From: Pseudomonadota bacterium
GTDB lineage: Bacteria; Pseudomonadota; Alphaproteobacteria; Sphingomonadales; Sphingomonadaceae
NCBI GenBank assembly: GCA_023417515.1
Contig: JAEZFL010000049.1
Coordinates: forward strand, 1 to 51,192
DNA: 51,192 nucleotides
Reading direction: 5' to 3'
Shown here: in pieces, positions 1 to 9,068 of the stretch
Numbering within the stretch: the first letter of the stretch is position 1
How the letters are laid out: each line of letters opens with the position of its first letter
The notes under the pieces: generated by a model
What the model was told of the DNA's origin: nothing
Databases searched by the model: none
Seen by the model: the letters and a program-made list of their open reading frames with translations, nothing else
Made by a program: the position numbers and the translations under genes

Positions 1-921
<921 letters not shown>

Positions 922-929
922 GCGACCCG

Positions 930-1030
930 CTCATGTCGAGCGAAGTCGAGACATCCCGTCGAGCGCAGCCGAGGCGCTCATATGTTCTCGGCTTCGCTCG
1001 AACAGGTCTCTCGACTGCGCTCGAGACGGG
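930..1030. repeat. Dispersed repeat family A, copy 1 (hairpin-forming)
   Basis: A 100-base element whose two ends are imperfect inverted copies: left arm TGTCGAGCGAAGTCGAGACA, right arm (reverse complement) TCTCGAGCGCAGTCGAGAGA. A second copy lies at 35889-35988. Here it fills the space between the convergent ends of mutS and the acetyltransferase gene, so it could also end or stabilise both transcripts. Such GTCGAGCGAAGTCGAGA elements are, from memory, abundant in sphingomonad genomes. Confidence 0.85.
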
Positions 1031-1039
1031 CGGACCGTG

Positions 1040-1723
1040 CTATGTCCGTTCGATGATCGTGTAATTGACCTCGGCCCGCCGGCGGAAGCCGAGCGATCCG
1101 TACAGCGCGAGTGCGGCCGCGTTATCGGGATAGGAATGGAGCCACGGAATCTCGCCGCGCTCCACGATGCGCCCTGCGACGATGCTGATCAGCCCCTTGG
1201 CGAGGCCTTGGCCGCGATGGTCGGGATGGGTGCACACCGCGCTGACCTCGGTGAACTCGCCCACCTTCATCCGCTCGCCGGCCATGGCGATGAGCCGCCC
1301 CGCCGGGTCGCGCACGCCGATGAAGCCGCCCAGCGCCGAGGTTCGTTCGAAGAAGGGGCCGGGCCGGCACAGGGACGCCAGTTCGAGCGCGTCCGCTTCG
1401 TCCGCCTCGCCGAGCTCCAGGAACGGCACGTCCGCCTCCGGTCCCGCGATCCCGTCCTCCGCGACGAGCTGCACGATCGGAGAGTCCACGACGAGACGCG
1501 TGCCTCGCGGCAGCGGCCAGCGCTCGCGCTCGACCAGCGCCGCCTGCGCGCCAGCCGGCACCAGCTCCGCCATCGCCGCCAGGCTCGCTTCCGAAGAATC
1601 CTCGCCGGCAATGAACATCGCATAAGGCCGCTCGTAGCCGACCGCTTTCCCGCCGCCGATCGCGAGCTGCGCCTGGCGCGAATGGAGCGCGTTCCACACG
1701 GGGCGGTCGAGCGGGTGGGACAT
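1040..1723 (-). CDS. GNAT family N-acetyltransferase (FR47-like)
   Basis: A 227-residue protein. The C-terminal half (about residues 130-225) is a GNAT fold: the acetyl-CoA loop reads HPDHRGQGLAKGL, preceded by the beta strand EVSAVCTHP and followed by NAAALALYGSLGFRRR, the usual end of the domain. The N-terminal half is less conserved, as in the FR47-like group where it forms a degenerate second lobe. The acceptor substrate cannot be read from the sequence. It converges on mutS and is divergent from glnD with about 55 bases between start codons, so both promoters must lie in that gap. Confidence 0.85.
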   Translation of the reverse strand: MSHPLDRPVWNALHSRQAQLAIGGGKAVGYERPYAMFIAGEDSSEASLAAMAELVPAGAQAALVERERWPLPRGTRLVVDSPIVQLVAEDGIAGPEADVPFLELGEADEADALELASLCRPGPFFERTSALGGFIGVRDPAGRLIAMAGERMKVGEFTEVSAVCTHPDHRGQGLAKGLISIVAGRIVERGEIPWLHSYPDNAAALALYGSLGFRRRAEVNYTIIERT

Positions 1724-1778
1724 GGCGCCATCCTAATGGCGTGACGCGCCTCGCCGCACCCCTTATCTTGCAAGCGAT

Positions 1779-4532
1779 ATGTCCGGCCCGTTCGACAGCC
1801 TCGCGAACCGCCGCGCCATCGTCGACCGGCGCGGCCTCGCCGATCGCCTGCGCGAGGCGGATCGCGGGGAGGCCGCAACGCTCCTCAAGCAAGCGCTCGC
1901 CGATGGTCGCGCCGAGATCGACCGGCGCCTGCTCGATCAGCCTTATGCCGGCAGCGAGAGCGCCGCCGCGACGGCCTTCCTCACCGACCAGATCCTGCGC
2001 CTCGCCCATGACTTCGTGGTCGAGCGCCTTCATCCGCAGGCCGGCTCGAGCGAGGCGGACCGCCTGCTGCTCCTCGGCCTGGGGGGATATGGCCGCGGCG
2101 AGATGGCGCCGCACAGCGATGTCGACCTCAGCTTCGTCACGCCATCGGCCCCCGGCGACCGGGCCGGGCAGGTCATCGAATCGCTGCTCTACCTGCTCTG
2201 GGATCTCGGCCTCACCATCGGCCACTCCGTGCGCTCGCTCGACGATGTCATCGCGGCGACGCTCGACGACCACACCGCCCGCACGGCGATGCTCGAATCG
2301 CGCTACATCTGGGGGGACGAGCGCCTCCACGAGGAGGTCCAGGCGCGCTTTCAGACCGAGGTCATCGCCGGCAACGTCGGCAAGTTCGTCACCGAGAAGC
2401 TGGAGGAGCGCGAGGCGCGCCACCTGCGCCTGGGCGACAGCCGCTACGTCGTCGAGCCCAACGTCAAGGACGGCAAGGGCGGCCTGCGCGATCTCCACGC
2501 CCTCTTCTGGATCGGCAAATATGCCTATCGAGTCCGCTCGGCTGCCGATCTCGTCGATGTCGGCCTGTTGTCGAAGCAGGAGCTCGGCCAGTTCCAGCGC
2601 GCCGAGCGCTTCCTATGGGCGGTGCGCTGCCATCTTCATTCCATCGCCGGCCGCGCCGAGGAGCGGCTGACCTTCGACTATCAGCGCGAGATCGCGAGCC
2701 GCATGAATTATGCCGGCCGCCACGGCAACGCGCCGGTCGAGCGTTTCATGAAGCATTATTTCCTTCACGCGCGCACCGTCGGCGACCTCACCGGCGCGTT
2801 CCTCGCTCAGCTCGACGAGCGCTTTGCCAAGCGCGGTCGCCGGCTGATGTTCCCGACGCTTCGCCGGCGCCCGCGCAACCTCAACGGCTTCATGCTCGAT
2901 CGTGGCCGACTCGCCGTTCCGAGCGACGACTTCCTCGCCGAGGCCCCGGTTCGGCTGATCGAGGCCTTCCAGCTCGCCGACGCCCACAATCTCGAAATCC
3001 ACCCGGTGGCGCTTCGGGCGATCGCCCGCCAGGCCAGGCTGATCGATGCCTCGGTCCGCGCCGACCCGCGCGCCAACGCCCTGTTCCTCGACGTGCTGAC
3101 CAGCCCACGCCGGCCGGATGTCGTGCTTCGCTGGATGAACGAGGCCGGCGTGTTCGGCCGCTTCGTTCCCGATTTCGGCCGGGTCGTCGCTCAGATGCAG
3201 TTCGACATGTATCATCATTATACGGTCGACGAGCACACCATCCGCGCCATCGGCCTGCTCGCCCGGCTCGAGCGCGGAGAGTTGAAGGACGAGCACAAGC
3301 TCGCCACCGGCCTGTTCAAGCGCATCGCCTCGCGCCGGGTCCTCTATGTCGCCGTGCTTCTCCACGACATCGCCAAGGGCCGTCGCGGCGACCACAGCAT
3401 CGTCGGCGCGGAGATCGCCAGGTCGCTCTGCCCGCGCTTCGGCCTGACCCCGGCCGAGACCGAGCAGGTCGCCTGGCTGGTGCGCTGGCACCTCCTGCTG
3501 TCCTCGACCGCTCAGAAGCGCGACATCTCCGATCCTCAGACGATCCGCGATTTCGTCGAGCGGGTGAAGAGCCTCGAACGGCTGCGCCTGCTCCATATCC
3601 TCACCGTGGTCGACATCCGCGCGGTCGGCCCCGGCACCTGGAACAGCTGGAAGGGCCAGCTGATCGCCAATCTGTTCGAGGCGGCGGAGGAAGTGCTCCG
3701 TCTCGGCCACAAGCAGCGCGGCCGGCTCGAGCAGGTGGCTGCGGTCCAGGACGATGTGGCGGCGTCGCTCGGTTGGGACCGGGATCGATTCGCGGCCCAT
3801 GCCGCGCGCCTCGTCGACAGCTACTGGCTCGCCGAGCCGCCGCAGGTGATCGAGCGCAACGCCCGCTTCGTCGCCGCCGCGGACTCCGCCCCGGGCTTGC
3901 ACCAGGCCATCGAGCTGGTTCCTCAACCGGACCGTGGCGCGACCCTGGTGAGCGTCTACACGCCCGACGAGCCCGGCCTCTTCTACCGTATCGCCGGGGC
4001 GATCTCGCTGTCGGGCGGCAACATCATCGACGCGCGCATCCACACCACGGCCGACGGCATGGCGCTCGACAATCTGCTTGTGCAGGACGGCGCGTCGTCG
4101 GGCCCGTTCACCGAGCCCCATCGCCTGCAGAGGCTCGAGCAGGCGGTGCGCTCCGCGGTGTCGGGACAGGAACCGTCGGTCGAGCGCCTCCAGGCCCGAG
4201 CGCTCCCGCTGCTGCGCGCCGAGGCCTTCTCGATCGAGCCGGCCGTGTTCGTCGATAACAAGGCGTCCGGCCGCTACACCGTCGTCGAGGTCAATGCCCG
4301 CGACCGCGACGCCTTGCTGTGCGAGCTCGCCAAGGCGATCTACGACAATGAAGCGACGATCCGCTCGGCCCACATCGCCACTTATGGCGAGCGCGCGGTC
4401 GACGTCTTCTACCTGACCGACCGCGACGGCAGGAAGATCGAGTCCACCTTCCATCTGGAGGCGATCCGTTCGAGCCTGGTCCGCGCCGCGCTCGAGCCCG
4501 ACCGCCGCGAGTCCGAGCTCGCCGCCGAATAG
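1779..4532 (+). CDS. glnD: Bifunctional [protein-PII] uridylyltransferase/uridylyl-removing enzyme
   Basis: GlnD senses glutamine and adds or removes UMP on PII proteins (GlnB/GlnK), setting the nitrogen response. The 917-residue length is normal for the family. Domains in order: nucleotidyltransferase with GGYGRGEMAPHSDVDL (residues 102-117), HD hydrolase domain with YHHYTVDEHT (about 476) and LLHDIAKGRRGDHS (about 526), then two ACT domains starting near 720 (SVYTPDEPGLFYRIAG) and 832 (TVVEVNARDRDALLCEL). All motifs for both activities are intact. It lies close to mutS, an arrangement common in alphaproteobacteria. The ATG at 1779 is the first good start in a gap that begins at the divergent acetyltransferase gene. 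Confidence 0.97.
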   Translation: MSGPFDSLANRRAIVDRRGLADRLREADRGEAATLLKQALADGRAEIDRRLLDQPYAGSESAAATAFLTDQILRLAHDFVVERLHPQAGSSEADRLLLLGLGGYGRGEMAPHSDVDLSFVTPSAPGDRAGQVIESLLYLLWDLGLTIGHSVRSLDDVIAATLDDHTARTAMLESRYIWGDERLHEEVQARFQTEVIAGNVGKFVTEKLEEREARHLRLGDSRYVVEPNVKDGKGGLRDLHALFWIGKYAYRVRSAADLVDVGLLSKQELGQFQRAERFLWAVRCHLHSIAGRAEERLTFDYQREIASRMNYAGRHGNAPVERFMKHYFLHARTVGDLTGAFLAQLDERFAKRGRRLMFPTLRRRPRNLNGFMLDRGRLAVPSDDFLAEAPVRLIEAFQLADAHNLEIHPVALRAIARQARLIDASVRADPRANALFLDVLTSPRRPDVVLRWMNEAGVFGRFVPDFGRVVAQMQFDMYHHYTVDEHTIRAIGLLARLERGELKDEHKLATGLFKRIASRRVLYVAVLLHDIAKGRRGDHSIVGAEIARSLCPRFGLTPAETEQVAWLVRWHLLLSSTAQKRDISDPQTIRDFVERVKSLERLRLLHILTVVDIRAVGPGTWNSWKGQLIANLFEAAEEVLRLGHKQRGRLEQVAAVQDDVAASLGWDRDRFAAHAARLVDSYWLAEPPQVIERNARFVAAADSAPGLHQAIELVPQPDRGATLVSVYTPDEPGLFYRIAGAISLSGGNIIDARIHTTADGMALDNLLVQDGASSGPFTEPHRLQRLEQAVRSAVSGQEPSVERLQARALPLLRAEAFSIEPAVFVDNKASGRYTVVEVNARDRDALLCELAKAIYDNEATIRSAHIATYGERAVDVFYLTDRDGRKIESTFHLEAIRSSLVRAALEPDRRESELAAE

Positions 4533-4544
4533 CCGCGCCTGACG

Positions 4545-4585
4545 GGAAAAGAGAAAGGGCCCCGCCTCGCGGCGGAGCCCCCTCT
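4545..4585. terminator. Bidirectional hairpin between glnD and the TonB receptor gene
   Basis: A GC stem (GGGC, one mismatch, CCGCC / GGCGG, GCCC; 4557-4580) sits between the convergent glnD and receptor genes. On the minus strand it is followed by CTTTCTCTTTT, a fair U-tract, so it best serves the receptor gene; on the plus strand the following CCTCTCTCCT is weaker. Confidence 0.7.
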
Positions 4586-4605
4586 CTCCTCGTCGGTCTT
4601 GGCCT

Positions 4606-7377
4606 TTAGAAGCGGAACCGCCCGGTGATGCCGTAGGTCCGCGGCTCGGCGAGGTAGGCGGAGAACAGCTGGTTCGCGTTGCCGAAGCCCTGCGTCGCAC
4701 CGAAATTGGCGACATGGGCGCGGCTGTTGGCGCCCTGCACCGGCGTGTTGAACGCGACCTGGGTATATTCCTCGTCGAACAGGTTCTGCGCCCAGACTTC
4801 AAGCGACCAGCGCTGCTCCGGCCCGCGGATGCCGACTCGGCCGTTGACCACCAGGAAGCCGTTCTGCTCCTTCTCCGGGAACAGGTCGGAGCCGGTGTTG
4901 AAGTCGTCGGTCAGTCGGCCGTCCAGGTAGAAGAGGCCGGACATGCCGCTGTTGCCGATCGGCGGCGTCCACGCGACCGACGCCGTCGCGACATGCTCCG
5001 GAGCGTTCGACATATTGTCGCCCGGCAGCAGGAACAGGAACGGGTCGAGCGGCTCGCCGGTGCTGCTGCCGATCAGATTGCCGCGATATCTGGTGTCCGT
5101 GTAGGTGTAGCCGAGGTTGATCGCCAGGTCCGGATGCGGACGCATGCTGAACTCCAGCTCCACGCCGGTCGAGGTGACGCCGTAGGTCACGTCGTCCGCG
5201 GCGCAGCCGCCGGTCACCGCTGACGGATCCGAATCCGCGCCGTCACCGCCGATCAGGTTGTTACAGCCGTTGATGTTCTGGACGATGAACACCGTGCCGT
5301 TGAACGTGTTGAGCTGGAAGTCGCGGAAGCGCTGGTGGAACGCCGCCGCCGCGAACTGGAAGCCCCGGCCGCTCAGCTTGAAGCCGATCTCATAGGCGTC
5401 GTTGATCTCCGCCCCGAACCGCAGATTGGCGGCGTCGGCGTTGGAGCGCGGCGACAGGGCCGAGCCGAGGTCCGAGCGGTCGAGGTTGTAGCCGCCCGCT
5501 TTGTAGCCGCGCGAGTAGCTCGCATAAATGAGCGTGTCGGGGTTGGGCTGGAAGGACAGCACCGCGGTGCCGGACAATTCGCCGTCGTCGAAGCTGTCGG
5601 TCGGATTGAGCGCGTTGAGCGAGCTGCTCGAGTTGCCGACGCAGGTCAGGGTGACGATGCCGCCGATGAACTGCCGGGCGGTCGCCGGGACGCCCGGGTT
5701 GGCCAGCAACGGGCCGAGCGCGGCCTGCTGGACCGGGCAGATCGTGTTATTGTTGTTGAAGCGCCCTTCGAACGCCTTGTCTTCCATCGTGTAGCGGGCG
5801 CCCAGCGTCAGGTTGAGCCGGTCGGCGAGATTGATGATGTTGTGCGTGAAGATCGCGAAATTCTGGCTTTCCTGCAGATATTCCGCGCGGACGTCGCCGA
5901 CATTGTTGACCGTGCTCAGGCGATCGAGGCCGGCAAGGACCGCGGGTCCGAGAGCTGGACCGAACGCCGCCGGCGAGACCACCGTGGCGCGGCCCGCCGC
6001 GCTCAGGCAGCCCGGGGCCGCCGGGTTGCGCAGCACCGCGGCCGGGTTGAGGGTGGCAACGAGGCGGCAGGCGGCGAAAGCGCCATATTGGCTGCCGAAC
6101 ATCGTATTGTCGACGACGGTCAGGTCTTCCTGGGCGAAATAGGCGCCGACGAGCCAATCGAGAGCGCCGTCGAACGCCGTGCCGTTAAACCTCAGCTCCT
6201 GGGTGAACGTGTTGAACTCGCGGAACACGTTGCCGTCGGCCGCGCGGAACAGGATGTCGACATTGTTGTAGTCGATGTCCGCGGCGCCGCCCGACTTGTA
6301 GCCGCGATAGGCGGTGATCGACGTCAGGTTGATGTTGCCGAAGTCATAATCGATCTGCAGCGATCCGCCGTAATCGGTCGTCTCGTTGCGGAAGGTGCGG
6401 CCTGGCGACACGTCGATCAGGCGGTTGTACGGATCGCCCTCCGAAGAGAAGCGGGCGCCGAGCGAGCGAAGCACGGTCTCGATGCGGTTCTCGCTGGGCG
6501 AATATTGGAAGTCGCCGGGCTGGCCGGGCGTCGGGTCGATGGTCTCGCGGGTCTCGATGAACACCGCGCCGCAGCAGCTTTCGTCGCGCCACGTATAGTC
6601 GCCGATCAGTCGGATCGACAGCGCGTCGGTCGGCTCGAACAGCAGCTGGGCGCGGGTGAACAGGCGGTTGCGGTCGTTGACGTCGGGCTCGGTGCCGCCG
6701 GTCGGGTTGACCACCGTGTAGAAGCCGTCGCGCCGGACATAGACCGCGTCGAGGCGGGCGCCGATCGTCTCGCTCAGCGGACCGCTGATCGCGCCGGCGA
6801 CGCGCACATGGTCGTAATTGCCGTAAGTGAGCTCGGCGAAGCCCTCGAGCTCGCGCATGTTCGGACGGCGGCTGATGATGTGGATGAGGCCGGCCGAGGC
6901 GTTGCGGCCGAACAGGGTGCCCTGCGGCCCGCGCAACACCTCGACCCGCTCGATCTCGCCGAGTTCGTTGAGGCCGATGCCGGAGCGCGAGCGGTAGACG
7001 CCGTCGATGAACACCGCGACCGAGCTTTCGAGGCCCGGATTGTCGCCGACCGTGCCGATGCCGCGGATACGGGCCGAGCCGTTGGCTTCCGAGCCGGTCG
7101 ACGAGACGAGCAGGGACGGCGCCAGCTGGTTCAGCGCGCGGATGTCGGTCGCGCCGCTATTCTGAAGGGACTCGCCGTTGACCACGTTCACGGCGATCGG
7201 AACGTCCTGCAGGGCCTGCTGGCGGCCCTGGGCGGTGACGATGACGACGTCCTCGTCTCCCTGCTGGGCGACCGAGCCGGCCTCGACCGGGCTCTCGGTC
7301 GTCTGGTCGTCCTGCGCATAAGCGGGCGTCGCAAGCGCGAGCGCGCCAACCGACAGCATCCAATAGGCCTTGGACAT
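4606..7377 (-). CDS. TonB-dependent outer-membrane receptor
   Basis: A 923-residue TonB-dependent transporter. A signal peptide ends at TPAYA (residue about 21); a TonB-box-like DVVIVTA follows near residue 44; the plug domain contains RIRGIG, VAVFIDGVYRSR and EVLRGPQGTLFGRNASAG; a beta barrel fills the rest and ends in an aromatic residue (GRFRF), as needed for barrel assembly. An upstream ATG in frame (7479) is rejected because the one at 7377 has GGAGGGGA eight bases before it and directly starts the signal peptide. The substrate is unknown: sphingomonads have dozens of these receptors for siderophores, vitamin B12, plant glycans and aromatics, and no transport partner lies beside it. Confidence 0.93.
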   Translation of the reverse strand: MSKAYWMLSVGALALATPAYAQDDQTTESPVEAGSVAQQGDEDVVIVTAQGRQQALQDVPIAVNVVNGESLQNSGATDIRALNQLAPSLLVSSTGSEANGSARIRGIGTVGDNPGLESSVAVFIDGVYRSRSGIGLNELGEIERVEVLRGPQGTLFGRNASAGLIHIISRRPNMRELEGFAELTYGNYDHVRVAGAISGPLSETIGARLDAVYVRRDGFYTVVNPTGGTEPDVNDRNRLFTRAQLLFEPTDALSIRLIGDYTWRDESCCGAVFIETRETIDPTPGQPGDFQYSPSENRIETVLRSLGARFSSEGDPYNRLIDVSPGRTFRNETTDYGGSLQIDYDFGNINLTSITAYRGYKSGGAADIDYNNVDILFRAADGNVFREFNTFTQELRFNGTAFDGALDWLVGAYFAQEDLTVVDNTMFGSQYGAFAACRLVATLNPAAVLRNPAAPGCLSAAGRATVVSPAAFGPALGPAVLAGLDRLSTVNNVGDVRAEYLQESQNFAIFTHNIINLADRLNLTLGARYTMEDKAFEGRFNNNNTICPVQQAALGPLLANPGVPATARQFIGGIVTLTCVGNSSSSLNALNPTDSFDDGELSGTAVLSFQPNPDTLIYASYSRGYKAGGYNLDRSDLGSALSPRSNADAANLRFGAEINDAYEIGFKLSGRGFQFAAAAFHQRFRDFQLNTFNGTVFIVQNINGCNNLIGGDGADSDPSAVTGGCAADDVTYGVTSTGVELEFSMRPHPDLAINLGYTYTDTRYRGNLIGSSTGEPLDPFLFLLPGDNMSNAPEHVATASVAWTPPIGNSGMSGLFYLDGRLTDDFNTGSDLFPEKEQNGFLVVNGRVGIRGPEQRWSLEVWAQNLFDEEYTQVAFNTPVQGANSRAHVANFGATQGFGNANQLFSAYLAEPRTYGITGRFRF

Positions 7378-7452
7378 CGTGATCTTCCCCTCCGTCTTAA
7401 TGTTTGGAAGAGAAGCTACAGTGAAACGGGCCGTTTGCCATGCGAAACCCGC

Positions 7453-7490
7453 GCATTTCCGCGAGTTTTGGCACTTCATTGCATTTCCGC
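7453..7490 (-). promoter_or_regulatory. Direct repeat upstream of the TonB receptor gene, candidate operator
   Basis: The 10-mer GCATTTCCGC occurs at 7453-7462 and again, exactly, at 7481-7490, 28 bases apart and 76-113 bases upstream of the receptor start codon. Exact decamer repeats in a short upstream region suggest a regulator binding site or paired promoter elements. No Fur-like sequence is visible here. Confidence 0.4.
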
Positions 7491-7593
7491 AACAGATTGG
7501 TTGCAGGGCAAAACCTATCGTCTTGCGGTGACGCTACGGAAAGGCGGAGTTGGCTGTTCGAGCCTGCGCGGCGGCGCGCACCGGCCGGGCACG

Positions 7594-7628
7594 CAAAAAG
7601 CCCCCGCCGGTGACAGCGGGGCTTCTTG
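7594..7628 (-). terminator. Rho-independent terminator of infC
   Basis: On the minus strand AGCCCCGC, an eight-base loop and GCGGGGGCT (one bulged G) form a strong hairpin followed directly by TTTT. It lies about 20 bases after the infC stop codon. Confidence 0.85.
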
Positions 7629-7646
7629 AGCGGCTTGCGGCCGGAC

Positions 7647-8189
7647 CTATTTGGGCGCCAGCACCATCAGCATCTGGCGGCCTTCCATGCGCGGATGCTG
7701 CTCGACCTTGGCGGTCTCGGCCGTGTCGGCCTGGACGCGCTGGAGCAGGTGCATGCCGAGCTGGCCGTGGGCGAGCTCGCGGCCGCGGAAGCGCAAAGTC
7801 ACCTTGACCTTGTCGCCCTCGCCGATGAAGTCGTGGATCTTCTTCATCTTCACGTCGTAATCGTGATCGTCGATGTTCGGACGCATCTTGATCTCTTTGA
7901 TCTCCTGCGTCTTCTGGGTCTTGCGGGCGAGGTTGGCCTTCTTCTGCGCCTCATATTTGTACTTGCCGACGTCCAGGAACTTGGCGACGGGCGGGTCCGC
8001 GTTGGGCGACACCTCGACGAGGTCGAGACCGACCTCGGCGGCGCGGGCGATCGCGACCTGCGTGTTCAGCACCCCGACATTCTCGCCCTTGTCGTCGATC
8101 ACGCGAACGGTCGGCGACTGGATGAACTCGTTGTAGCGGGGGCCATTCATGGGCGGCGCCATGGGGCGGCGTGACATTGGCGGACGTAT
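7647..8189 (-). CDS. infC: Translation initiation factor IF-3, probable AUA start codon
   Basis: IF-3 binds the 30S subunit and checks start codon and initiator tRNA. The N-domain begins with PRYNEFIQSPTVRVID and the C-domain carries KVKVTLRFRGRELAHGQLG; both are intact. The first ATG in frame is at 8177, but the only good ribosome site, AGGAG at 8199-8203, lies 21 bases from it and exactly 9 bases from an ATA codon at 8189. I therefore place the start at ATA 8189 (180 residues). IF-3 genes are known for rare start codons (AUU in E. coli) that give autoregulation, because IF-3 itself rejects them. The usual upstream partner thrS is present but separated by other genes. Identity is certain; the start is an inference. 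Confidence 0.95.
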   Translation of the reverse strand: MRPPMSRRPMAPPMNGPRYNEFIQSPTVRVIDDKGENVGVLNTQVAIARAAEVGLDLVEVSPNADPPVAKFLDVGKYKYEAQKKANLARKTQKTQEIKEIKMRPNIDDHDYDVKMKKIHDFIGEGDKVKVTLRFRGRELAHGQLGMHLLQRVQADTAETAKVEQHPRMEGRQMLMVLAPK

Positions 8190-8198
8190 GGGGCGTAA

Positions 8199-8203
8199 CT
8201 CCT
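8199..8203 (-). promoter_or_regulatory. Ribosome binding site that decides the infC start
   Basis: AGGAG on the minus strand, 9 bases before the ATA codon and 21 bases before the first ATG. Normal spacing is 5-10 bases, so it points to the ATA. Confidence 0.75.
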
Positions 8204-8272
8204 GAAATGGTTCGATCGAGGCGGTTACTTAGTGCCGCGCGATGCCAAAAGGAAGCGGCGTCGAGCGCGCAT

Positions 8273-8704
8273 TCATTCAATAAGGTGGAGCGCCTCGCCG
8301 CCCGCTGCGACAGCAGCGGCGGAAAGTCGGCGATCGAGCGTCGCAAGCCTGCCACCGCGTGACGCCGCAAGCGCAAGCAGATAGGTGTCGGTGACCTGGC
8401 CCGGGCTCGCGAGCGCCTCCGATCTCACATGCCGCGGATCGAACAGGCTGATATCGTCGCTCCAGAAGCTATGCCCATCCACGTGGAGGAGCCCGCCCAA
8501 CAACTCGGCGGCCGCCGCCGGCGTGCCCGGTCCCTTCGGATAGCGCGGGTGTCCAAGGATACGGACCGCTCCATTCTCGGTCAGCGGGCACGTTGCCCAG
8601 CCCGATTTGGCTTTGTCTGCGAACCAGCGATCGGCGCGATCGTGATAGACGTGGTCCTGGTCGAGCAGCGCAATCAGAATATTGACGTCGAGCAGGTAGG
8701 TCAC
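8273..8704 (-). CDS. VapC-type PIN-domain toxin
   Basis: A 143-residue PIN-domain protein. The PIN acidic residues are visible: D6 in LLDVNILIALLD, E43 in PLTENGAVRI, D105 in VTDTYLLALA and D124 in LATLDRR. VapC toxins are Mg2+-dependent endoribonucleases that cut tRNA or rRNA. It overlaps the upstream antitoxin gene by four bases (ATGA), the usual translational coupling of a type II toxin-antitoxin pair. It lies between thrS and infC on the same strand as both, where sphingomonads usually have nothing or housekeeping genes, which suggests later insertion. Target RNA unknown. Confidence 0.88.
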   Translation of the reverse strand: MTYLLDVNILIALLDQDHVYHDRADRWFADKAKSGWATCPLTENGAVRILGHPRYPKGPGTPAAAAELLGGLLHVDGHSFWSDDISLFDPRHVRSEALASPGQVTDTYLLALAASRGGRLATLDRRLSAAAVAAGGEALHLIE

Positions 8705-8925
8705 TCTTCTTCGTCGCGAAGGGCATTGACGAGTTCGAGCGTGATCACTGTCCCACGGCGCGGCAACGTAGGAAAGCCGCTTCGCGACCTTGCCCCGGAG
8801 GCGCGCCCTCTCATTCCCTTCCGCGCCAGATCGGAGACAACCTGACCGAGGGAGCGGCGGTCGCGTTCGGCAATTGCCCGCGCGACCGCAAGGACATCCT
8901 CATCAAGGCTGAGCGTCGTTCGCAT
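8701..8925 (-). CDS. Ribbon-helix-helix antitoxin of the VapC pair
   Basis: A 74-residue antitoxin. It begins MRTTLSLDEDVLAVARAIAE, the beta strand and first helix of a ribbon-helix-helix (CopG-like) DNA-binding domain, followed by RRSLGQVVSDLARKG (second helix). The C-terminal third (GFPTLPRRGTVITLELVNAL) would wrap the toxin. I chose the ATG at 8925 over one at 8949: the longer version would begin inside the promoter and repeat array, and the family starts with this MRTT-type strand. No Shine-Dalgarno sequence precedes it; the predicted transcript start lies only a few bases away, so the mRNA may be leaderless. It should repress its own promoter. Confidence 0.85.
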   Translation of the reverse strand: MRTTLSLDEDVLAVARAIAERDRRSLGQVVSDLARKGMRGRASGARSRSGFPTLPRRGTVITLELVNALRDEEE

Positions 8926-8934
8926 GATACGCGC

Positions 8935-8963
8935 AACATAGCGCATCACGCATCACGCATCAA
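8935..8963 (-). promoter_or_regulatory. Toxin-antitoxin promoter with embedded heptamer repeats
   Basis: On the minus strand TTGATG (8963-8958) and TATGTT (8940-8935) are separated by exactly 17 bases and fit a housekeeping -35/-10 pair. The stretch from -35 through the spacer is a tandem heptamer, TTGATGC-GTGATGC-GTGATGC (8963-8943). A ribbon-helix-helix antitoxin bound there would block RNA polymerase. Confidence 0.6.
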
Positions 8964-9068
8964 CTGCGGCTCCCGGCCTCGTCGGTCTTGCGTCGGCCGG
9001 CATGAGAAGAAAGACCTTGCTTGCCAAAGACGCGCGCGCGAGCATGGCTCCGACGGGAGGCGGTCTCG

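Noticed and set aside
2613..4802. Minus-strand open frame of about 730 codons over glnD
   Set aside because: It is antisense to a complete glnD with all motifs; low-complexity composition and no family features.
5335..7629. Plus-strand open frame over the TonB receptor
   Set aside because: Antisense to a receptor with signal peptide, plug and barrel; composition (Val/Ala/Arg/Asp repeats) is that of a shadow frame.
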